This document shows positions 1-8,288 of a DNA stretch of 64,000 nucleotides, piece after piece (within the stretch, counting starts at the first letter, position 1; each line of letters opens with the position of its first letter). Source of the stretch: Streptomyces sp. NBC_01198 (GTDB lineage: Bacteria; Actinomycetota; Actinomycetes; Streptomycetales; Streptomycetaceae); contig NZ_CP108568.1 of assembly GCF_036010485.1 (NCBI RefSeq), positions 4,657,001-4,721,000 on the forward strand, written 5' to 3'. The notes below the pieces were generated by a model. The model did no database searches. It was given only the letters and a program-made list of their open reading frames with translations, and had not been told where the DNA came from. The position numbers and the translations under genes are program-made.

Positions 1-31
1 CGGACGGGAGGAGTTGGGGTGGGGCAGCGGG

Positions 32-1117
32 TCAGGCGGCTCTGCGGTCCACCAGAACGGGGCGTTCCGGCAGGGTGAGCGCGGCCGTGGAGCCGAGCGG
101 CAGGGCGGCGGCGGTCTCGGTCGCCATGTCGGCCTTGACCCCGGTGCCGTCCGGCAGCCGCACGGTGACCCGGGTGATCGCGCCGAGGAAGGAGGCCGCC
201 ACCACTGTCGCACCGCCCCGCGGATCGGGGGTGACGCGGACGGCCTCGGGCCGGAGCAGGGCGTCCAGCTCGCCGTCCGGGGGGAGTTCGCCCTGCACGG
301 GCAGCCTCACACCCAGTACCTCGACCTGCGTGCCGCTCCTGACCGCCGGGATGCGGCTCATGGTGCCCACGAACTCCGCGACGAAGGCCGTGGCGGGGCG
401 GGCGTACAACTCCGCGGGTGCCGCGACCTGTTCCAGCCGGCCGGCGCGCAGCACGGCCACCCGGTCGGCCATCGACAGCGCCTCCTCCTGGTCGTGCGTC
501 ACGAACAACGTGGTGATGCCCAGCTCCTGCTGGAGCCGGCGGATCTCCTCGCGCAGCGTCAGCCGGACCTTGGCGTCGAGTGCGGACAGGGGTTCGTCCA
601 GCAGCAGCACGCGGGGTTCGAGCGCCAGCGCGCGGGCCAGCGCGACCCGCTGCTGCTGCCCGCCGGACATCTGGTGCGGGAAGCGGTCGGCGAGTCCCGC
701 GAGGCCGACCAGGTCCAGCAACTCCGCGGACCTGCGCTGCCGTTCCGCCCTGCCGGCGCCGCGCATGCGCATGCCGAAGGCGACGTTCCCCGCGGCGGTC
801 AGGTGCGGGAAGAGGCTGTACGACTGGAACACCATGCCCGCGCCGCGCCGGTGGGCGGGCACGCCGGTGATGTCCTGGCCGTCGACCAGCACCTCGCCCG
901 CGTCCTGGTGCTCGAAGCCGGCCAGCATGCGCAGCGCGGTGGTCTTGCCGCAGCCGGAGGGGCCGAGCAGCGCGAGCAGTTCACCCGGGTGGGCGGTGAG
1001 GTCCAGGCCGTCCAGCGCGACGGTGGCGCCGAACCTCCGGTACAGCCCGCGGAATTCCACGGTGGCGCTGTCGAGCCCGCGGGCCGGCAGGGACGTTTCT
1101 ACGGTGGTCGCGGTCAT
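32..1117 (-). CDS. ABC transporter ATP-binding protein, organophosphonate/AEP type (PhnT-like)
   Basis: This 361-aa protein is the ATPase of a four-gene importer. It has Walker A GPSGCGKTT, signature MSGGQQQRVALARA, Walker B LLLDEPLSALD, then a C-terminal TOBE-like region of about 110 residues, as in the MalK/PotA group. The ATG at 1117 overlaps the TGA of the upstream permease (ATGA), which implies translational coupling. Its family resembles the PhnT-type ATPases of 2-aminoethylphosphonate importers, and the phosphonate role rests mainly on the nearby TmpA-TmpB fusion and shared operator. The motifs alone would also fit spermidine/putrescine or iron(III) importers. Confidence 0.85.
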   Translation of the reverse strand: MTATTVETSLPARGLDSATVEFRGLYRRFGATVALDGLDLTAHPGELLALLGPSGCGKTTALRMLAGFEHQDAGEVLVDGQDITGVPAHRRGAGMVFQSYSLFPHLTAAGNVAFGMRMRGAGRAERQRRSAELLDLVGLAGLADRFPHQMSGGQQQRVALARALALEPRVLLLDEPLSALDAKVRLTLREEIRRLQQELGITTLFVTHDQEEALSMADRVAVLRAGRLEQVAAPAELYARPATAFVAEFVGTMSRIPAVRSGTQVEVLGVRLPVQGELPPDGELDALLRPEAVRVTPDPRGGATVVAASFLGAITRVTVRLPDGTGVKADMATETAAALPLGSTAALTLPERPVLVDRRAA

Positions 1118-2070
1118 GATTCCTCCTGGACGGTGGGCGCCGGGACGGCGGAACTCCCGCGGGCCCCGCGGGTCCTGCGGTTCTCGCGCGGGGCACGGGT
1201 CGACCGCCCGCGGCCCGCGGCGGCCAGCACCAGCAGCAGGACCCAGGTGAGGACGAGGCTGAGCATCGACACCGAGACCGACATCTGGGCGTTGCTGCCG
1301 CCGATGGAGACGATCCACACCGCGAACGGCTGGTAGCCGAGGATCGATGCGACGGTGTACTCGCCCAGGACCAGGGCCAGGGTGAGGAAACCGGTGTTGA
1401 GCAGGGCGCCGCGCAGGTTGGGCAGCACGGCCTGGACGACGGCCCGCGGCCAGCTCGCACCGCAGTTGCGGGCGGCCTCCATCAGGGTGCTGAGGTCGAT
1501 GGCCCGCAGTCCCGCGTCCAGCGTCCGGTACGCGAGCGGCAGCGCCATCAGTACGTAGGCGAGCAGCAGGACCACCGGGAAGCCGGGCTTCTGGATGGAG
1601 TTGAAGGTCTCGAACAGCGGGGTGCCGGCGAAGTCGTCGGGCCCCCACTGCAGCACCGAGCTGATGCCCGCCGTCAGCGCCACCGCGGGCACCACCAGCG
1701 GCAGCGAGCAGAGCACCTCCACCAGCACCCGCAGCCGGGGGGCGGTGAGCCGTACGGCGATCAGCGCGGGCACCAGCAGCAGCATCGTCACCGCGATGGT
1801 GGCGGCGGCGAGTTCGAGGGTCAGCCGCAGGCTGGGCCAGAATCCCTCGGCGCCGAGGATGCCGCTGTAGGAGCTGAGGGTGAAGCCCTCGCCGGGCACG
1901 TCCACGGTGAAGATCAGCGAGGAGACCATCGGGCCGAGGAAGTACAGCACGGCGATCAGGCCGACGACGCCGCGCCACAGCCGGGGACGGCGGCGCCCGG
2001 CCCGTTCGCGGGCCGGCCGTGCGGCGGTGGCTGCGGGGGCGGTGCCCGCGGGCGGGGTCAGTGCAGCCAT
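1114..2070 (-). CDS. ABC transporter permease 2 (PhnV-like)
   Basis: This 318-aa membrane protein has about six predicted hydrophobic helices. It carries an EAA-type loop near residues 195-215 (MEAARNCGASWPRAV), where a binding-protein-dependent permease contacts its ATPase. The N-terminal 35 residues are Ala/Pro/Arg-rich and cytoplasmic. Its start lies inside the last codons of permease 1 (13-bp overlap) and its stop overlaps the ATPase start, so it belongs to one tightly packed operon. The C-terminus is Arg-rich and poorly conserved in appearance. The substrate is inferred as an organophosphonate from context. Confidence 0.82.
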   Translation of the reverse strand: MAALTPPAGTAPAATAARPARERAGRRRPRLWRGVVGLIAVLYFLGPMVSSLIFTVDVPGEGFTLSSYSGILGAEGFWPSLRLTLELAAATIAVTMLLLVPALIAVRLTAPRLRVLVEVLCSLPLVVPAVALTAGISSVLQWGPDDFAGTPLFETFNSIQKPGFPVVLLLAYVLMALPLAYRTLDAGLRAIDLSTLMEAARNCGASWPRAVVQAVLPNLRGALLNTGFLTLALVLGEYTVASILGYQPFAVWIVSIGGSNAQMSVSVSMLSLVLTWVLLLVLAAAGRGRSTRAPRENRRTRGARGSSAVPAPTVQEES

Positions 2071-3011
2071 CGTGCGCTCCTGCGCTGGAGGGGGATGTAC
2101 AGGGCCATCACCACACCGGCGATCACGATCATGTCGAGGCTCAGCGCCAGCGCGACGTTGCCCTGGCCGGCCAGGACGTTGCCGGACAGCGCGTTGGCGA
2201 TCTGCAGCGTGATCAGCGGTACGGAACTGCCGACGATGGCGGCCGCGGTGGCGTAGGCGGCGAAGGCGCTGCCGAAAAGCAGGACGAACCCGCCGATCAG
2301 CGAGGGGGCGAGGATGGGCAGCGCGACGTGCAGCCAGTACTGGCGGCCGGTCGCCCCGTTGTTCTGCGCCGCCTCCCGCAACTGGGTGCGCAGGCCGTCC
2401 AGCGCCGGGGTGATGGTGAGCACCATCAGCGGCACCAGGAAGTACAGGTAGACGACGGCGAGACCGGTGAAGGAGTAGAGGCTCCACCCGTGTTTGTCGA
2501 GGTCCAGGGCGTGCGTGAGCTCGCCGGAGTTGCCGAGGGTGGCGACGAAGGCGAAGGCCAGCGGCACACCGCCGAAGTTGGCCAGCACGCCGGAGGCGGC
2601 GAGCACCCCTTCGCGCAGCGCGCGGAAGCGCGAGGTCACGACGGCGTGGGCGAGCGGCAGTCCGAGCAGCACGCCGATCGCCGCGGTGAGCGCGGACAGC
2701 TTCACGCTGCCCCACAGCGCGGTGAGGTAGGCGCCGTGCACCGACTGGCTGAGGTTGCCGGTGGTCCAGTGCCGGCCGCCGGGCGAACCCGGTGAGGTCT
2801 TGAAGGCGTTGGTGAGGATCGCGAAGGCGGGCAGTCCGAAGACGACGAGGACGAAGACGATCAGTGGCAGGACGGCGAGCCATCCGGCGGCGCGCGGCCG
2901 GCGGCGGGTTCCGGCCTTGCGCGGTGCGGGTACGGCGGCCACCCCGCCGCGGGCCTTCTCCGAGGAGGGGCCGGCGGCGGGGGAGGGGGCTGCGACGCGA
3001 GCCGTGGTCAT
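2058..3011 (-). CDS. ABC transporter permease 1 (PhnU-like)
   Basis: This 317-aa permease has six hydrophobic segments beginning near residue 44 (LAVLPLIVFVLVVFGLPAF). The EAA loop is visible (LREAAQNNGATGRQYWLHVALPIL). It starts 9 bp downstream of the binding-protein stop and overlaps permease 2 by 13 bp. Paired permeases of about 315-320 residues with one ATPase and one periplasmic protein fit the spermidine/phosphonate importer layout. An N-terminal cytoplasmic extension of about 40 residues is Ala/Pro-rich. The substrate assignment comes from the neighbouring phosphonate oxygenase gene, not from the permease itself. Confidence 0.82.
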   Translation of the reverse strand: MTTARVAAPSPAAGPSSEKARGGVAAVPAPRKAGTRRRPRAAGWLAVLPLIVFVLVVFGLPAFAILTNAFKTSPGSPGGRHWTTGNLSQSVHGAYLTALWGSVKLSALTAAIGVLLGLPLAHAVVTSRFRALREGVLAASGVLANFGGVPLAFAFVATLGNSGELTHALDLDKHGWSLYSFTGLAVVYLYFLVPLMVLTITPALDGLRTQLREAAQNNGATGRQYWLHVALPILAPSLIGGFVLLFGSAFAAYATAAAIVGSSVPLITLQIANALSGNVLAGQGNVALALSLDMIVIAGVVMALYIPLQRRSARWLH

Positions 3012-3019
3012 GGCGCCGG

Positions 3020-4177
3020 TCAGCTCACGGCCTTCGCCCAGCCGGCCACCACGGCCTGCTGGGCGGCGTCGACCTGGGCGGTGGTCGGGAAGGTGGGGCT
3101 GCCGGTGACCGCGGGGAGCTTGGCGGCGGCCGCCTTGTCGACGGTGCCGTTCTGCGTCATGGCCGGCATCTCGGCGGGGCGGGAGAAGCCCTGGAGCCAC
3201 AGGTTCTGGCCCTCGGCGCTGTAGAGGAACTCCTCCCACAGGCGGGCGGCGGCCGGGTGCGGGGCGTACTTGTTGATGGCCTGGCTGTAGTACTGCGCGT
3301 ACTGGCCGTCGGCCGGCACGGTCACCTTCCAGTCCACGCCCTTGCCCGCGAACTCCTTGGCGTAGCCGGCGTTCAGGTAGTCCCAGTCGATGCTGATCGG
3401 CGTCTCGCCCTTCTCGACGGTCGCCGGGGTGGACTCGACCGGGTTGAAGTTGCCGTTCGCCTTCAGCTTGTGGAAGAAGTCCAGGCCGGGCTGGATGTCG
3501 TCCAGCGAGCCGCCGTTGGCCAGCGCGGCCGCGAAGACGCCGCCGAACGCGGAACCCGACTTGGTGGGGTCGCCGTTCATCGCGACCTTGCCCTTGTACT
3601 CGGGCTTGAGCAGGTCGGCGAAGGTGGTCGGGCAGACCTTGACGGCCTTGGCGTCGCAGCCGATCGAGACGTAGCCGCCGTAGTCGTCGTACCGCAGGCC
3701 GCCCGCGTCCTTCTGCGCGTCCGGGATGTCGTCCCACGAGGCGACCTTGTAGGGGGCGAGGATGCCCTGCGCGGCGGCCTTCAGCGCGAAGGAGTTGCCC
3801 AGGTCGACCACGTCGGGGGCGCGGCTCTGGCCCTTGCGGGAGGTGATCGCGGTGATCTCGTCCTGGCTGGCGCCGTCCGGGTTCTCGTCCGCGACCTTGA
3901 TCCCGTACTTCTTCTCGAAGGCGCTGGTGAGGGCGCCGTAGTTGGCCCAGTCCGGCGGAAGGGCGATGGCGTTCAGCGTCCCCTCCTTCTTGGCGGCGGC
4001 GATCAGCGCGGTGATGCCGCCGAAGTCCGTGGCGGAGGTGGCCGTTGCGGCGTTCTTGCCGCCGCCGGCCGATGCCGAGCCGGTGGAGGACGAGGAGGAG
4101 CCGCAGGCGGTCAGGGCGAGCGCGGCGGCGGTGAGCCCGGCAGCCATGGCGGCGACTCGGACACGAGGGACTATCAC
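3020..4177 (-). CDS. Lipoprotein substrate-binding protein of the phosphonate ABC importer
   Basis: This 385-aa lipoprotein has a signal peptide ending in the lipobox LTAC at residues 22-25, then a Ser/Gly-rich linker and an extracellular solute-binding fold of the iron/spermidine/AEP type. GTG at 4177 is chosen because AGGAG lies 6 nt upstream. It is the first gene of the transporter operon, transcribed away from the GntR gene, with a dyad operator candidate about 65 bp upstream. Likely ligands are aminoethylphosphonates such as 2-AEP or its N-trimethyl derivative. That ligand is inferred from the fused TmpA/TmpB-like enzyme encoded nearby. Confidence 0.83.
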   Translation of the reverse strand: MIVPRVRVAAMAAGLTAAALALTACGSSSSSTGSASAGGGKNAATATSATDFGGITALIAAAKKEGTLNAIALPPDWANYGALTSAFEKKYGIKVADENPDGASQDEITAITSRKGQSRAPDVVDLGNSFALKAAAQGILAPYKVASWDDIPDAQKDAGGLRYDDYGGYVSIGCDAKAVKVCPTTFADLLKPEYKGKVAMNGDPTKSGSAFGGVFAAALANGGSLDDIQPGLDFFHKLKANGNFNPVESTPATVEKGETPISIDWDYLNAGYAKEFAGKGVDWKVTVPADGQYAQYYSQAINKYAPHPAAARLWEEFLYSAEGQNLWLQGFSRPAEMPAMTQNGTVDKAAAAKLPAVTGSPTFPTTAQVDAAQQAVVAGWAKAVS

Positions 4178-4241
4178 GGGGTTCTCCTGGAAAGCGACGT
4201 GTGAACGGCGGGCAGTCGGACGGCCCGCCGACGGAGTGCCG

Positions 4242-4259
4242 AGGTTGGCTGTACAACTT
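4242..4259. promoter_or_regulatory. Dyad operator candidate upstream of the phosphonate transporter operon
   Basis: AGGTTG-GCTGTA-CAACTT is a near-perfect inverted repeat (5 of 6 arm positions). The 17 bp GTTGGCTGTACAACTTT at 4244-4260 recur exactly, inverted, upstream of the oxygenase gene near 7.0 kb. It lies between the divergent binding-protein and GntR genes. The likely ligand is the neighbouring GntR/UTRA regulator. Confidence 0.7.
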
Positions 4260-4445
4260 TTGCCAGTACGCCGGGTGCCGGTGTCCGGCAGGTGAACAAT
4301 CCGGCGACTTCAGAGGGATGGCGGCGGAATGTCGTAGTCCGCCTGCGGCTCCCGGTCCACCTGGGACGTCGCCCGGTGCCGGGCAGCGGATAGGGTCCAG
4401 CGGGACGGAGGCACCCGGATCGTGGTGCGGGATCGAGGGGGGACG

Positions 4446-5216
4446 GTGCGGGACGACAGCGCGGAGCCGGCCAGGGGCACGCTCTATCGCACCGTCGCGG
4501 CCGACCTCCGCGAGGCCATAGCCGCCGGCGCGTACGGCTCGGGCGGCAAGCTGCCCGCCGAGAGCGCACTGGCCGAGCGCTACGGCGTCTCCCGCGGCAC
4601 CGTCAGGCAGGCACTCGCGGCCCTGCGCGCCGACGGCCTGGTCACCTCAAGGCGCGGGACCCGGCGCGTGGTGCTCGGCACGACGCGCGTGCAGAGCTTC
4701 TCGGAACTGGTGAGCTTCACCACCTGGGCCCGCTCGGTCGGCGAGGACCCGGGCGGCCGGGTGGAGCGCCTGGAACGGCGTCCTGCGGACGCCAGGGAGA
4801 GCGAGCAACTGCGCCTGGAGCCGGGCGCGGAGGTCGTCGTCGTGCTGCGGGTACGGACGCTGTCCGGCCGGCCGGTGATGGTGGAGCGCAGCGTCTACCC
4901 CCTGTGGGTCGGCGAGCTGGTGGCGCGGATACCGGCGGACGCGGTCTCGCACACCGAGCCGCTCCAGGAGCAGGGCGTGGTCTTCGCCGACGCCGACCAC
5001 ACCATCGACATCGTGCTCGCCGACGCCGACGACGCCCGGCTGCTGGGGTGCCGCGCCGGTGACGCGCTGCTCCGCGAGCGCCGCCGCTCCACCGACCCGG
5101 TGGGAGCACCCGTCGAGTGGTCGGAGGACCGGTATCTGCACGGCACCGTCGCCTTCACGGTGCACAACTCGATCGCCACCTCGGCGCTCTCCCGCCGCCA
5201 CCGCCGCCCGGTCTGA
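4446..5216 (+). CDS. GntR/HutC-family (UTRA) transcriptional regulator
   Basis: This 256-aa protein has an N-terminal winged helix (about residues 10-75, with SGGKLPAESALAERYGVSRGTVRQAL typical of GntR) and a C-terminal UTRA ligand-binding domain (about 90-245). GTG at 4446 is preferred because a strong purine-rich GAGGGGGGA precedes it; an in-frame upstream start at 4422 has no such site. It is divergent from the importer and convergent with the fused oxygenase gene. It probably senses a phosphonate or a breakdown product and binds the shared dyad. Whether it represses or activates cannot be read from sequence. Confidence 0.88.
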   Translation: MRDDSAEPARGTLYRTVAADLREAIAAGAYGSGGKLPAESALAERYGVSRGTVRQALAALRADGLVTSRRGTRRVVLGTTRVQSFSELVSFTTWARSVGEDPGGRVERLERRPADARESEQLRLEPGAEVVVVLRVRTLSGRPVMVERSVYPLWVGELVARIPADAVSHTEPLQEQGVVFADADHTIDIVLADADDARLLGCRAGDALLRERRRSTDPVGAPVEWSEDRYLHGTVAFTVHNSIATSALSRRHRRPV

Positions 5217-5317
5217 GCCGCAGCGCGGCGGGGCACCCGCAGGTCGCGGGAGCGGCGTACGGCCGGTGGGGCGGGGTACGCCGGGCCCGCCGTCGGAGCG
5301 GCCGGGAGCGGCGCCCC

Positions 5318-6973
5318 CTACCCGCGCAGCAGCCGGGTGAGCAGCGGCAGGAAGTGGTCGAACCCAGGCATCGCGGCGCCGGGCTCCTTGGCCTGCTCGT
5401 CCCAGCGCCGGACGGCCACCGCGCCGGCCGCCTGCGGCATCGCGGCGAAAGCCGCCGCCTCCGCCTCGGTCATCGGACCGCCCTGCAGCCGGAGGGTGTG
5501 CTCCGAGGCCGCTGACAGGCCGGCCCGGTAGCCGGGCTCGGCCGTGCACAGGTAGCGCTTCGCGGCGACGTGCAGGCGTACCGGCTCGGTGACCTCGGGA
5601 CCGAACCAGCGGGACAGCAGGTCGGCGCCCGCCTGCCCGTGCCGGTGGTCGCCGTCCCCCGCTTCCTCGGCCGCGTGGCCGCTGAGGTGGCCGACGTCGT
5701 GCAGCAGCGCCGCGGCCACCAGGTGCGCGGGCGCCCCCGCGGCCTCCGCCAGGGCGCCGGCCTGGAGCATGTGCTCGGCCATGGTGACCTCCTCACCCAG
5801 ATACTCCGCGGCGCCGGGGCCGTGGAACAGCCCGGTCAGCGCGTCGAGGTCGTCCGCCCGGCGCAGGACGGCGAGGGAGGAGGCCAGGCCGTCCAGGTCG
5901 GCGTAGGCGCCCTGGAGGTGCCGGCAACCGTCCTGCGCGAAGGCGGTACGGGTGTGCAGCAGCCGGGTGTTGTCGAAGATCAGGCAGTCGCCCGGCGCGA
6001 GCCGGAAGTCCAGCTGGAGCCCGGGCCGGAGCAGCAGCTCGCCGAAGCCGCGGTAGGCGGCGTAGAACTCCTCCAGCGCCGCCGCCGGCAGCCGCAGCGT
6101 GCCGATCGACCGGTTGTTGAACCGCACTTCGCGGATACGCCCGAGCGGGTCCACGTCGATCAGCGGGCGGTCGGCGCGCAGTTCCGTACGGTCGTCGCGG
6201 AAGACGAAGGGGACCGGGGTACGGGTCAGCACCGCGAACGACGCCGGGTCCTCGGCCCGCAGCGCCGCCGCCGCGGCGAAGCCGTCGACGAGCCCGGAGT
6301 CGCCGCCGGTCGCGGAGTTCTCCAGGCAGTGCAGCAGTTGCAGGGTGGGGACCGGGTCGCGGTACGGGTTGTCGGTGTGCGGGGTTATCCGCGCCGAGGT
6401 GAAGGCCAGGTTGTTGGGGTCGGGCTCGACCCTGACGTCGAAGAGCCTGCCGTAGTTGGTCTCCCGGACGTGGCCGAAGGTCTCGGCGACGGCCAGCACC
6501 TGCCCTTCCTGCCGCGGCACTCCGCGCAGCAGCGCGAAGCCCAGCCGCTGCACCGCGTCGAGCACACGGGCCCGCCGTACGGGGCCGGCCAGGTAGTCGT
6601 CCCAGCGGGCCTCCGGCACGCGCCCGGTCAGGTCCGCCGCGGTCCACAGCTCCTTGCCCGTCTCGGTACGCCGGTCACCGGTGAGGGCGGAGTCCGCCGG
6701 CCGGTGGGCGTCCAGCCAGGTGACGGGGAAGGACGAGCGGTGGCCGTCCGGGACCCACCGGACCTCGACCGGGGCTTCCCCGCCGGCGGCCGGCTCCACG
6801 ACCTCGCCCACGGCGAGTCCGTGCGGCAGGTCGGTGATCTGGAAGAGCTTCTGGCCCGAGCGCGGGTCCCGGCACTCGGGGCACGGGCAGTTGTCCCGCA
6901 GCCAGGCCGGCGGCAGCGCCGCGACCCGTGCGGACAGGTGGGAGGCGGCTGCGGCCCCCGGCTGATCTGTCAT
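5318..6973 (-). CDS. Fused TmpA-like 2-oxoglutarate dioxygenase / TmpB-PhnZ-like HD-domain oxygenase
   Basis: This 551-aa protein fuses two phosphonate-oxidising enzymes. Residues 1-95 hold the N-terminal domain of gamma-butyrobetaine-hydroxylase relatives, with a CxCxxC zinc motif at Cys29/31/34. Residues about 130-360 are a TauD/GBBH Fe(II)/2-oxoglutarate dioxygenase with HTD at 199-201 and a distal His at 340. Residues about 380-551 are an HD-domain oxygenase with His425-Asp426 (LLHDVGH) and Glu400-His401. Known TmpA hydroxylates 2-trimethylaminoethylphosphonate and TmpB cleaves the product to glycine betaine and phosphate. The two steps would thus be joined here. The ATG at 6973 has GAGGGA upstream. 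PhnY is unlikely because PhnY lacks the GBBH-type N-terminus. Confidence 0.85.
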   Translation of the reverse strand: MTDQPGAAAASHLSARVAALPPAWLRDNCPCPECRDPRSGQKLFQITDLPHGLAVGEVVEPAAGGEAPVEVRWVPDGHRSSFPVTWLDAHRPADSALTGDRRTETGKELWTAADLTGRVPEARWDDYLAGPVRRARVLDAVQRLGFALLRGVPRQEGQVLAVAETFGHVRETNYGRLFDVRVEPDPNNLAFTSARITPHTDNPYRDPVPTLQLLHCLENSATGGDSGLVDGFAAAAALRAEDPASFAVLTRTPVPFVFRDDRTELRADRPLIDVDPLGRIREVRFNNRSIGTLRLPAAALEEFYAAYRGFGELLLRPGLQLDFRLAPGDCLIFDNTRLLHTRTAFAQDGCRHLQGAYADLDGLASSLAVLRRADDLDALTGLFHGPGAAEYLGEEVTMAEHMLQAGALAEAAGAPAHLVAAALLHDVGHLSGHAAEEAGDGDHRHGQAGADLLSRWFGPEVTEPVRLHVAAKRYLCTAEPGYRAGLSAASEHTLRLQGGPMTEAEAAAFAAMPQAAGAVAVRRWDEQAKEPGAAMPGFDHFLPLLTRLLRG

Positions 6974-7003
6974 GGCGGTTCCCTCGGTGATCCAGGTGGG
7001 CGA

Positions 7004-7021
7004 AAGTTGTACAGCCAACTT
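7004..7021. promoter_or_regulatory. Dyad operator candidate upstream of the fused phosphonate oxygenase
   Basis: AAGTTGTACAGCCAACTT has perfect 6-bp arms around TACAGC. It lies 31 bp upstream of the oxygenase ATG and matches the site near 4.25 kb over 17 consecutive bases in inverted orientation. This is the likely second GntR site. Confidence 0.72.
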
Positions 7022-7111
7022 TGGGCATGCTCGGTGAGGGGAAGGCCATCGGCAGGTGACGGGCGGGCGAAGACGCGGGAAGCGGCGCGCGGCGGGCGGG
7101 GTGGTCAGGCG

Positions 7112-7164
7112 GCAGCCCGGACCCGGGCCGCAGCCCGGACCCAGGCCGCGGCCCGGACCCGGCC
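7112..7164. repeat. Three tandem 18-bp GC-rich repeats
   Basis: Three adjacent units of the form GCAGCCCGGACCC(G/A)GGCC; the last is 17 bp with one substitution. They fill part of the intergenic space between the oxygenase promoter and the end of the next minus-strand gene. No function is evident. Confidence 0.7.
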
Positions 7165-7248
7165 GCGGGCGGGGTGAGCTCGGCCCGGGCGGGGTGGTCC
7201 GGCCGCGGCGCCCGGCTTGCGGGCCGGACGCCGTGACCGTGAACTGCG

Positions 7249-8034
7249 TCAGGCCGACGCGCCGGCTGCCCCGCCGAGGTGCCGGGCGAAGAAGCGGACC
7301 GCGCTGTCCGCCTCGAAGCGGGGCAGCTCCTTGTGCCGCCCCGAGTTCACGTGCAGCGACTTCTCCTTCGAGCCGAAGGCGTCGAACAGCGCGAGGCCCT
7401 GGTCGCGCGTGATGTGCTCGTCGTCCCACTGCAGGTCGAACTCGACCGGGACGGTGATCTGCCGGGCCTTCTCGGCCAGCGCGTCGGGCCAGTGCTGGCC
7501 GAAGACCGCGGCGGTGACCCTGGGTTCGACGGCCACGAACGGCACCCCGATCGCGGTGCCCATGTTGATGCCCCAGAAGCCGACCGGCCCGCCGGCGCCG
7601 ATCTGCGGGAGCCCCTGGAGCGCGTCCAGGGTCGCCCGGTACTCGGGGACGGCGAGCTCCGCGAGGTGGTCGTTGTAGCGCACGACGATCGGGCCCTCCG
7701 GCTCGCCCGCCGCCCTCGCCCGGAACAGCTCGGCGACCTCGCGCTCGTCGTGTGCCGTACGCGGCCGGTCGCCGTGTCCTGGCGCGTCGATGACGGCGAC
7801 GTGGAAACCGCAGGCGGTGACCAGGAGGCGCGCGCGGCCCGCCATGGCCGGATGCTTCTTGTGGTTGCCGCCGCCATGGGCCATCAGGACCAGCGGCGCA
7901 CGGCCGGCCGCGTCGGAGGAGGGGGACCAGAGGACGCCGGGGATGCCGGGCGTTTCCGGGAGGCCGACGACGGTGAAATCGCGTTCGAGCACGCCGTTCG
8001 CGGACGCCTCAGCGGTGAACTGCAAGGAAGACAT
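7249..8034 (-). CDS. Alpha/beta-hydrolase (dienelactone-hydrolase-like) with Asn at the nucleophile position
   Basis: This 261-aa cytoplasmic alpha/beta-hydrolase has an HGGG oxyanion-type motif at residues 53-56 and a DAPGHG segment near 83-88. The nucleophile elbow reads FWGINMG, so residue 157 is Asn (codon AAC) where Ser, Cys or Asp normally sits. A C-terminal His is present (HVNSGRHKELPRF). Loss of the nucleophile suggests altered or absent hydrolase activity unless another residue substitutes. The start has GAAGGG about 10 nt upstream. A tiny ORF with a strong ribosome-binding site precedes it by 57 bp. Confidence 0.75.
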   Translation of the reverse strand: MSSLQFTAEASANGVLERDFTVVGLPETPGIPGVLWSPSSDAAGRAPLVLMAHGGGNHKKHPAMAGRARLLVTACGFHVAVIDAPGHGDRPRTAHDEREVAELFRARAAGEPEGPIVVRYNDHLAELAVPEYRATLDALQGLPQIGAGGPVGFWGINMGTAIGVPFVAVEPRVTAAVFGQHWPDALAEKARQITVPVEFDLQWDDEHITRDQGLALFDAFGSKEKSLHVNSGRHKELPRFEADSAVRFFARHLGGAAGASA

Positions 8035-8090
8035 GGTGTGTTGCCCTTCGGGAGTGCTTCGTTGTCGAGGCGCTCCCGGCGACAGCTACG

Positions 8091-8144
8091 TCAATCGCCG
8101 GCCGTGACGGCAAGGGGGAGCACCCACAGGGATACAGCGGTCAT
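8091..8144 (-). CDS. Possible 17-aa leader peptide upstream of the hydrolase
   Basis: A minus-strand ORF of 17 codons (MTAVSLWVLPLAVTAGD) begins at an ATG preceded by GAGGAGGTGAGACCC, a much better ribosome-binding site than that of the downstream hydrolase. It ends 57 bp before that gene. It could be a regulatory leader or a chance ORF. I know of no homologue. Confidence 0.3.
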   Translation of the reverse strand: MTAVSLWVLPLAVTAGD

Positions 8145-8288
8145 GGGTCTCACCTCCTCGGCGGTGTCACGGTCGACCGGAAACTATCAGAGCGATCAGC
8201 GCGCCTCCAACCCTTTTCCCGCCCGGGGAGCATTACGCCGCGCAGGCCCGGGTGGAACAGATCCGTCACTCATCTCGTTGCTCCCGAT

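Noticed and set aside
5217-5317. Terminator between the convergent GntR and oxygenase genes
   Set aside because: Only a 7-bp stem with a 15-nt loop was found; too weak to call.
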